Position numbers and translations under genes: made by a program. A DNA stretch of 64,000 nucleotides from Thauera phenolivorans (GTDB lineage Bacteria > Pseudomonadota > Gammaproteobacteria > Burkholderiales > Rhodocyclaceae). Below the pieces are notes generated by a model, which did no database searches, had not been told where the DNA came from, and saw only the letters and a list, made by a program, of their open reading frames with translations. The stretch is taken from NCBI RefSeq assembly GCF_001696715.1, contig NZ_MBFM01000002.1, positions 483,321-547,320 of the forward strand, written 5' to 3'. Shown here in pieces: positions 58,044-64,000 of this stretch (positions within the stretch are counted from its first letter, which is position 1; each line of letters begins with the position of its first letter).

Positions 58044-60629
58044 TCAGTCGATCCGGCGCCAGCGGTACTGCGCGATGCGTCGGCCCTCGGCCGCGGACGA
58101 GCGTGAGCCGTCGAGACCGAAGCTGCGTGCGTGCGGCGTGCTGAAATCCGGCCCGGCATCGGCGACCGGTCGCGCCGCCAGCGGCGCCCCGGGCATCTCG
58201 GCCACCGCCCCCGACAGACGCGGGTCGAGGCTGCCAACGCCGAGCACCAGGTCGCCATTGCCGAGGCTGGAAACATTCGCCCGCGCCGGCCGGGGCGCGC
58301 GCCCCGGACCGAGGTAGGTGTCGACCCCGACCAGGCTGGCGACGCCCACCAGCAGCGGCCAGCTCGCCGTCGCGACCTCCACCTCGACGTGGGCAGGCGC
58401 TTCGAGCTCGACGATGCGGCGGATGAGGCCGAGGTCCTGCGCGTCGACCGTCTGATGCACCAGCACCAGGGCGCGATAGGCGAGCCGGTCGTAGAAGGCG
58501 ATCACCGCCTCGCGCTCGGCCGCGCTCGCGACCTCGTCGCGGAACAGCGCGAGCAGCTCGAGGCGCTCGGCCTCGCCGAGCATCAGGGTGTCGCCGACGA
58601 CCGAGTTGCCGCTGATCACCAGGCCGGGCAGCAGCGGATCGTCCTCCCTCTCGAGCTCGACCCCGAGCAGGGTCGCCATCAGGCGACGCAGCCGGAATCC
58701 CTCGAGCACCACGATCTCGCCGCCGCGCACGCCGCCGTCGGTGGCGAGGTCGAGCGCCAGGCGCAGGCCATGGCGGGTGCCGTGGAAGCGGGCGAGCGCC
58801 GCCGCATGGGCGAGCCAGTCGCGCCGCCGCGCGGCCGGCAGCGCACCGTCGAAGGCGATCCCGACCCAGCCGCCGAGCCACTCGAGCGCCGGCGCCGGCG
58901 CGACCGCCGGGTCGCTCAGCAGGTGGGCGGCGGCGACGCGGTCCTCGAGCACGGTGAGCCAGCCTTCGACCGTCGCCAGTTGGCGCTCGAGGAAGTCGGC
59001 CGGCGTCGCCACCGCGGGCTCGGCTGCGCTGCCCGCCTCGGCGGCAGCCCCGAACTCGGTCTCGTGATACAGCCGCGGCAGGTAGTGGTCGCGCCAGGAA
59101 AAGCGCCCGCCATACACCCGCAGCGCGGCGAGCTCGGGCGAGTCGCGGCCGTCGCCTCGCAGCACCACCCGCATCCACAGATAGCGTCCGACCAGCCGCC
59201 GCACGCGGCGGCCATGGCGCTGCACCAGCACGGTCCACAGGCCGGCGCGGCCCGGCTGCGGCGCACCCCAGGCGCCCATGCCCGGATGGCCGGGCAGCTC
59301 GGAGGGCAGGCGCTCCCAAGCCGCGTGCGGCAGCGCGCCGGCGGGCCCCTCGCCGCTTGCCACCTCGCCGCCCGGCACCGTCTCGGCCTCGAGCGCGCCC
59401 GAATCGCCGAACAGGTGGGGGTGCCAGGCTTCGGCGTCGTCCGCCGCGGGCGGCGCCGGTTCGGCGGTGGCCGCCAGCCAGGCGACGAAGCCGCAGCCGG
59501 CCGGCAGCCGCGCCTCGGCATGCAGGCGGTGCCACACCGTCTGCTGCTCGCCGCTGTCGATCAGGTGCATGCCCGGCGTCCCGGCGCCGCCGAAGTTCGC
59601 CGCCTCGCCGCGCCGCGCCAGGTTGGCGAGCGAGAGCCGGTGCAGCGGCTCGACCCGCCGGCCCGCCACCGGATAGCGCGGGGGGCCCTCGAGCCGGTGG
59701 GCGAAGGGCGCCTCCTCCGCATCGCTCGCGAGCGGACAGATGTCGCCCGCTGCGCGCAGCACGATCGCCGCGTCGGCGTCGGCGTCGAGCGCGAGGCGCG
59801 GCGCGAACACCGGCGCGTCTCGCCGACCGGGCACGCGCAGCGCGACGCGTTCGCCGGCGAGCCAGTCCACCGCATACGCGAACCGCACGCTCTCGAGCGT
59901 CTGGCGCGGCCCGAGCCGGCCACGCTCGGCATCGAACAGGCGCAGGCCGCTCTCGCCGTCGCCCGTCCACGACAGCAGAACGACGCGGCCTTCGCCATCC
60001 ACCGCGAGCGCCTGCGGCCGTTCGCCGGCCGGCCAGCTCACCCCCTCGCAGGACAGCGACCGGGGTGGCACCGGGTTCTCGGGTGCGGGCCGGAAGGTGT
60101 CGTGGGTGTAGTCGGCCGCCGGCCGCGCCGGCTGCATGCAGCCGGCCAGACGCGCCAGCGCGCCGCGCGCGCGCGCGAGCAACCAGACGCCGCCGCGCGG
60201 GTCGGGCGCCACCCGCCAGGGCTCGAACTCCGGCGTCGGGAGCAGCTCGTCCGCCCAGCGGCCGCGCAGGTCGTGCAGCAGCATGCGCCCGGCCAGCGCC
60301 ACGTAGAGCACGTCGTCGTGGCCGACGGCGAAGTCCGTCGGCCGCTCGGCCAAGGCCAGCGTGAGCGCGCTGTCCGGCAGGTGGCTGCGGGCGACGATCG
60401 CCGCGGCCGCCGCGTCCCACCAGGCGATCGCGCCTTCGCGATCGAGCGCGTACGGCAGGCGCTCGAGCGCCGAGGCGGCGATGCCCGCGGCATCGGCCGG
60501 CGGCGCACCGAGCGTGCGTTCGCTCGCCAGGCGCAGCGCGCGGCAGCCGCTGCGCCACTCGACATGGCTGCGCCGCGGCCAGTGACGGTCGTCGGCGAGG
60601 AGCCAGAAGCGCAGACCGTTGGCGTCCAT
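58044..60629 (-). CDS. Large tail-protein-I-like baseplate protein
   Basis: This 861-aa protein starts at ATG 60629, overlapping the preceding stop by one base (TGATG). The N-terminal 450 residues look like a beta-propeller (repeated PDPRGGVWLLAR, ALAVDGEGRVVLLSW). Residues about 565-700 fit the phage tail domain of the P2 gpI/TIGR02242 type (YLPRLYHETEF, DFLERQLATVEGWLTVLEDR, LEWLGGWVGIAFD ... LAHAAALARFHGTRHGL). The C-terminus ends in a half PKD domain (FGLDGSRSS ... RRIAQYRW). It matches the Afp12-like position after the J protein. Likely baseplate wedge. Confidence 0.82.
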   Translation of the reverse strand: MDANGLRFWLLADDRHWPRRSHVEWRSGCRALRLASERTLGAPPADAAGIAASALERLPYALDREGAIAWWDAAAAAIVARSHLPDSALTLALAERPTDFAVGHDDVLYVALAGRMLLHDLRGRWADELLPTPEFEPWRVAPDPRGGVWLLARARGALARLAGCMQPARPAADYTHDTFRPAPENPVPPRSLSCEGVSWPAGERPQALAVDGEGRVVLLSWTGDGESGLRLFDAERGRLGPRQTLESVRFAYAVDWLAGERVALRVPGRRDAPVFAPRLALDADADAAIVLRAAGDICPLASDAEEAPFAHRLEGPPRYPVAGRRVEPLHRLSLANLARRGEAANFGGAGTPGMHLIDSGEQQTVWHRLHAEARLPAGCGFVAWLAATAEPAPPAADDAEAWHPHLFGDSGALEAETVPGGEVASGEGPAGALPHAAWERLPSELPGHPGMGAWGAPQPGRAGLWTVLVQRHGRRVRRLVGRYLWMRVVLRGDGRDSPELAALRVYGGRFSWRDHYLPRLYHETEFGAAAEAGSAAEPAVATPADFLERQLATVEGWLTVLEDRVAAAHLLSDPAVAPAPALEWLGGWVGIAFDGALPAARRRDWLAHAAALARFHGTRHGLRLALDLATDGGVRGGEIVVLEGFRLRRLMATLLGVELEREDDPLLPGLVISGNSVVGDTLMLGEAERLELLALFRDEVASAAEREAVIAFYDRLAYRALVLVHQTVDAQDLGLIRRIVELEAPAHVEVEVATASWPLLVGVASLVGVDTYLGPGRAPRPARANVSSLGNGDLVLGVGSLDPRLSGAVAEMPGAPLAARPVADAGPDFSTPHARSFGLDGSRSSAAEGRRIAQYRWRRID

Positions 60630-62950
60630 CAGCACACCTCGGGGACCACCGGCACCGCCACCGCGGTGTCGCTGGCGAAGGGGTTCGGTGCCGCGGACAG
60701 GTCGGCCGGCACGCCCAGCGTGCCGCCGGCGGCGTCGACGGCCACCACGCTCAGCAGCTCGGGCAGCTGCCAGGCGGCGAGCGCCAGCGTCTGCGTACCG
60801 TCGACCGTGGCGCGGCTCAGCAGCGCCCACTGGTCGCGTGCGTCCACCGTCGTGCGCCCGAACAGGTTCAGGCCCGCCACCTCCGCGACGCCCGCCACCC
60901 GCGACACCTCGACCTCGAGCTCGCGCTCGCGCACGTCGCGATCGAGCGGCCAGCCGCTGCCCGTCTGCCCGCCCGGCGGCAAGGGCCAGAGCAGCCGGCG
61001 TAGCGCCTCGCGGACCTCGTACAGCACCGCCTCGCGGGCGAAGCCGTCGCGAATCTCCACCGCCACCGCGACGCCGAGCGGCACGTACTCGCAGCCGATC
61101 ACGTAGAGCTCGGTCGCCAGCGGCGTGCGCGCCGACAGCCAGGCGTGCACACGCTCGATGAATGGCCGGTCGGGCCGCGGGTTGGGCGCGTCGGGAGTGC
61201 TTCCCGGCCTCGCCGGCGCGCGCGCGGGCAGCACCATCACGCTGACCACGCCGGGCACGCCGGGCCGGCGCTCACGCGGCTTGAAGCGCGGCAGCACCTC
61301 GACGCGGCCGACGTCGGTGCCGGGGGTCTCGGCGGCGAGGCGGCGATAGTCCTCGGCGGTCACCGCGCGCTCGCGATGCCGCAGGCGGGCGGGAATGCGC
61401 TGCTCGGCGCGCGCCAGGGTCTCGGCGTCCTCGCCGCCCTCGGTCGGCAACGGCTGCCACACCTTGATCGCCGGCATCGGACGCGCCGGGCCGACCAGGG
61501 TCGCGGCCGACACCTCGGTGAGGCTGGACGGCGGCAGATTGCCCGCGCGTCCGCCGCCGAAGCGTCCGCTCGCCAGCCGGATCCGCATCTCGCGCTCGGG
61601 GATGCGACCGCGCACGCCATCGCCGAAGCGCACCGTGCCCGCCTCGGCATCGAGCTCGAAGGCCGGCGCCTCGCGCGCGACCACCGCATCGGCCGAGATC
61701 GCGGCGAGGTCGTCGACCCGCGTCCATGGCCGGTAGCCCTGCCCCGGCGCCTCGACCTCCAGGATCAGGCTCGCCGGGTCGACCGAGCCGGCCGGGAGCT
61801 GAAACACCTGGTCGGCGGCACCGGTCGAGGCGCCGAGCACCCGCCCGGCGAGGGTGAGCCGCTGGTCTACCTCGACCGCGTTCACGCCGACCCAGGACAG
61901 GCGCAGGCTCTCCACCCCGCTGCCCGGCACCGGCCGCAGCCGCAGCCAGCCGACGATGCGCGCCGCGCGCGCGAGGTCGTCGATCCGGGGCGGATTGTCG
62001 CCGACCCCCGCGCGCGGGTTGTCGCCGACGTCGTTGCTCGGCGTGAAGATCAGGCTCTCGTCGGGCATCGGCAGGCGCAGCACGCCCGGCCGGGTGAGCC
62101 CGGCGGTGGTGTCGCCGGCCTCGCCCGGCAGCGGCTCCACCGTCAGGTAGTCGGCGTCGATGCGGTTCGCGGCCGCGCTCACCACCTCCCACATCACCGC
62201 CACCCGCGCACGCGGGCCGATCTCCTCGAACAGCGCGGGTGCCGCGATCGCGGGCACCACCCCAACCGACAGCAGCGCGGCCGCGCCGCTGTCGCCGCCG
62301 CCGAGGGCGGTGCGTGCGGCGAGGTTCACCGCGGCCTGCGCTTCCGGGCGCGGTGCGGCGGGCGCGAGCAGCGCGAGCCAGAGCGCGCGGTCGGTGCTGT
62401 CGGCGAACACATCCACGCCCTCGCCCACCGCCTGGCCGCCTTCGAACAGCGGCGTGCTCAGGTAGCCGGCGACCTCCTCGGCGATGCGGTGCACCCGCTG
62501 CAGGCCGGTGAGCACCTCGGCCAGGCGCAGGCGGTCGGCATCGGGCAGCGGGCGCTTGTAGTAGGCCTCGGCGGTGATCGGCAGCACCGTGGTCTCGGTC
62601 AGCGTCTCGAAGGGCACCGGTGCCTTGATGCGCGCGCCCGCCGCCAGCGTGAGGCCGGCGAGCTCGGTGGGCTGGGCGAAGGCGAGGCTGACGATGCCGC
62701 GCGCGGCCTGTGCCGGGCGCAAGCCCTGGCCGAGCAGCTTGAGGAAGACCAGGCGCTGGCGCTCGGGGATCAGGTTGGCGCGGTAGAGCAGGGCGTCGCC
62801 GAGCCAGGCGAACAGCTCGAGCAGGGTGCGGCCGGGGTCGCCGAGGCGCGGGTTGGTCCATTCCGGGGTATGGGCCGGGATGCGGGCGAGCAGATCCTCG
62901 AGCAGGTCGTCGAAGCTGCGGTCGTCGAGACGGGGGGGCAGGATGGGCAT
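60629..62950 (-). CDS. Baseplate J-like protein of the CIS
   Basis: This 773-aa protein is of the putative baseplate assembly (TIGR02243/Afp11-like) type. The N-terminus (ILPPRLDDRSFDDLLEDLLARIPAHTPEW-type) and the segment GDPGRTLLELFAWLGDALLYRANLIPERQRLVFLKLLG are typical. The centre has RFGDGVRGRIPE, and the C-terminal part includes RAVTAEDYRRLAAETPGTDVGRVEVLP, PFIERVHAWLSARTPLATELYV, and the late GVAVAVEIRDG. It starts 1 nt after gp25 and overlaps the next gene by 1 nt. It forms the wedge of the baseplate. Confidence 0.92.
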   Translation of the reverse strand: MPILPPRLDDRSFDDLLEDLLARIPAHTPEWTNPRLGDPGRTLLELFAWLGDALLYRANLIPERQRLVFLKLLGQGLRPAQAARGIVSLAFAQPTELAGLTLAAGARIKAPVPFETLTETTVLPITAEAYYKRPLPDADRLRLAEVLTGLQRVHRIAEEVAGYLSTPLFEGGQAVGEGVDVFADSTDRALWLALLAPAAPRPEAQAAVNLAARTALGGGDSGAAALLSVGVVPAIAAPALFEEIGPRARVAVMWEVVSAAANRIDADYLTVEPLPGEAGDTTAGLTRPGVLRLPMPDESLIFTPSNDVGDNPRAGVGDNPPRIDDLARAARIVGWLRLRPVPGSGVESLRLSWVGVNAVEVDQRLTLAGRVLGASTGAADQVFQLPAGSVDPASLILEVEAPGQGYRPWTRVDDLAAISADAVVAREAPAFELDAEAGTVRFGDGVRGRIPEREMRIRLASGRFGGGRAGNLPPSSLTEVSAATLVGPARPMPAIKVWQPLPTEGGEDAETLARAEQRIPARLRHRERAVTAEDYRRLAAETPGTDVGRVEVLPRFKPRERRPGVPGVVSVMVLPARAPARPGSTPDAPNPRPDRPFIERVHAWLSARTPLATELYVIGCEYVPLGVAVAVEIRDGFAREAVLYEVREALRRLLWPLPPGGQTGSGWPLDRDVRERELEVEVSRVAGVAEVAGLNLFGRTTVDARDQWALLSRATVDGTQTLALAAWQLPELLSVVAVDAAGGTLGVPADLSAAPNPFASDTAVAVPVVPEVC

Positions 62951-62951
62951 G

Positions 62952-63365
62952 CTAGCCGTCCTCCAGTCGAACGGTCACGGCGAGCGCCGCCGGCGCACCG
63001 GTGCGCGCCAGCCGGTAGGCGATCTCCACCCTGAGCTCGGCCGGCGCGCCCGCCACCTCGAGGACCTCGACGCGGTCGAGGACGATGCGCCGCTCCCAGC
63101 GCTCGAGCGACTCCATTACCCAGTCGCGGATCTGGCGGCGGGTGCCGAGCGTGTTCGGCTCGTGCAGCAGGCGGTCGAGGCCGGCGCCGAAGCCGGGGCG
63201 CATCAGCTGCTCGCCCGGCCGGGTGCTGAGGATGACGCGGATCTGCTGGCGCACGCTCGCCTCCAGCCCGGGCCAGTCGAGCCGGCCGTCGGCGTCGGGC
63301 ACGGCGAACAGCGGCCAGCCGATGAGCGGCCGGGGGAGTCCGTTGCGCGGGTTGTCGAGGCTCAT
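62952..63365 (-). CDS. GPW/gp25-family baseplate wedge protein
   Basis: This 137-aa protein has the gp25 fold signature: IGWPLFAVPDADGRLDWPG ... VRQQIRVILSTRPGEQLMRPGFGAGLDRLLHEPNTLGT, the core EPR-like motif near the conserved loop, and IRDWVMESLERWERRIVLDRVEV. The length matches Afp9-like proteins (130-150 aa). It starts inside the stop of the truncated upstream gene (ATGA). It joins the sheath to the baseplate wedges. Confidence 0.93.
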   Translation of the reverse strand: MSLDNPRNGLPRPLIGWPLFAVPDADGRLDWPGLEASVRQQIRVILSTRPGEQLMRPGFGAGLDRLLHEPNTLGTRRQIRDWVMESLERWERRIVLDRVEVLEVAGAPAELRVEIAYRLARTGAPAALAVTVRLEDG

Positions 63366-64000
63366 TCCTCACCTCCCCCCTTCTTCGGGAAGGGGATGCA
63401 GACCTTGATGAACATCATCCAGCGGAAGAAGAGGTCGAACAGCGAGAGGAAGATGTTCAGCACGATGAAGGCACAGATCGTGATGATCGGGATGTTGAAA
63501 CTGCAGATCCAGCCCAGCTTCATGCCGCTGGCGGCGGGCTTCTTGCCGTCGAGCAGGTCCTGCGGATCGCCCGTGAGGAGGTCGTGCAGCGAGGGCGGCA
63601 CGGTGAAGGCGACGTTGGGCCTGAGCTTCTTCAGCACCGCCTTGTCGGTCGGGTCCGGCAGCGCCACCTGCACCGGCGGCGCGCCGCCGCCCTCGTACCA
63701 GGGCGCGATGACGAAAGCCGGGCTGTAGTCGCTCCACACCGTGCGTGCCGGGCAGCGTCCGTCCGGCTTCAGGCGCACGAAGGCGCGCAGCACGTAACGC
63801 GCCTCGGGATCGTCGTAGCGCCCGGCGGTGCCCGCCACCGCCTCGAAGCGGTTCATCAGCGTCACCGACAGCGCGCTGGCGAGCGCGGCGACGGTCTCCG
63901 CATCGAGCGCGGGCCAGCCGATCGGCATCGGCGGCGGGGTCGCCACCGCCTCGCCGTCGAGCAGGACGCGGCTCGCGGTGGCGAGGAAGGCGCCCGCTGG
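63362..64000 (-). CDS. CIS-region protein with C-terminal hydrophobic segment, 5' partial
   Basis: The open frame runs off the right edge with no stop; an internal GTG at 63946 is not taken as the start. At least 212 residues are visible. It has LLDGEAVATPPPMPIGWPAL at the N-terminal side, a conserved-looking block (YVLRAFVRLKPDGRCPARTVWSDYSPAF) and IAPWYEGGGAPPVQVALPDPTDKAVL. A strongly hydrophobic stretch with aromatic residues precedes the end (IPIITICAFIVLNIFLSLFD and FFRWMMFIKVCIPFP), then KKGGGEE. That segment is long enough for one or two membrane helices. It may anchor the particle or belong to the spike/baseplate. Its family is not recognised. Gene order places it next to the spike genes. 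Confidence 0.7.
   Translation of the reverse strand, partial: PAGAFLATASRVLLDGEAVATPPPMPIGWPALDAETVAALASALSVTLMNRFEAVAGTAGRYDDPEARYVLRAFVRLKPDGRCPARTVWSDYSPAFVIAPWYEGGGAPPVQVALPDPTDKAVLKKLRPNVAFTVPPSLHDLLTGDPQDLLDGKKPAASGMKLGWICSFNIPIITICAFIVLNIFLSLFDLFFRWMMFIKVCIPFPKKGGGEE

Noticed and set aside
38950-64000. Tailed prophage
   Set aside because: No integrase, terminase, portal, capsid, holin or lysis gene appears; tape measure, AAA+ and DUF4157 proteins point to an extracellular CIS.
38950-64000. Type VI secretion system
   Set aside because: No TssJLM membrane complex, ClpV or Hcp is seen, and the AAA+ protein is of the Afp15 type, not ClpV.

Overview
The window is GC-rich, densely packed DNA from the chromosome of a betaproteobacterium. 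The closest match I can suggest is Rhodocyclales (Thauera/Azoarcus-like). This rests on gene content and order (phasin, type II secretion operon, and a gntR-sdhCDAB-sdhE-gltA-sucAB-lpd-zapE block divergent from mdh) and not on any database search. About 38.7 kb is ordinary core genome. The last 25 kb is an accessory locus for a contractile injection system (CIS).

Region by region: (1) 1-2200: two TPM-domain proteins (the first 5'-truncated by the window edge) and a PHA phasin. (2) 2302-6828, minus strand: a YoaA-type iron-sulfur helicase and a molybdenum-cofactor cluster mobB-moeA-moaD-moaE. (3) 7064-19878, plus strand: a Tat-exported, probably lipidated PhoX phosphatase followed by a complete gspCDEFGHIJKLMN type II secretion operon. 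The phosphatase is a plausible client of the secretion machine. (4) 19889-34839: zapE, 2-oxoglutarate dehydrogenase (lpdA, sucB, sucA), gltA, sdhE and sdhBADC on the minus strand, then a GntR regulator divergent from mdh and a CoA-ester lyase. A perfect 24-bp palindrome between gntR and mdh is the likely GntR operator, and several hairpin terminators mark transcript ends. (5) 34952-38691: a luciferase-like monooxygenase, an ATP-grasp protein, a single-domain globin and a stand-alone sigma-54 activator with an altered GAFTGA loop.

(6) 38950-64000: the CIS locus. Reading the minus strand from the right edge, it holds a 5'-truncated protein with a hydrophobic C-terminal segment, gp25, a baseplate-J-like protein, a tail-protein-I-like protein, two small Ig/PKD-like proteins, three proteins that share an N-terminal domain (329, 691 and 1672 aa, the last with a duplicated lectin-like module), a CIS tape-measure protein, an AAA+ ATPase and a 1208-aa DUF4157 protein with a phosphoribosyltransferase-like C-terminus. 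Most junctions overlap or nearly touch, so this is one coupled operon. Converging on it from the plus strand are a 590-aa DUF4157 protein with a possible Cys-His peptidase-like core and a C2-like tail, and two small unknown proteins. The sheath, tube and spike genes are not in the window and should lie just beyond the right edge. The two DUF4157 proteins look like cargo, and the expanded set of wedge proteins is the least described part of the system.
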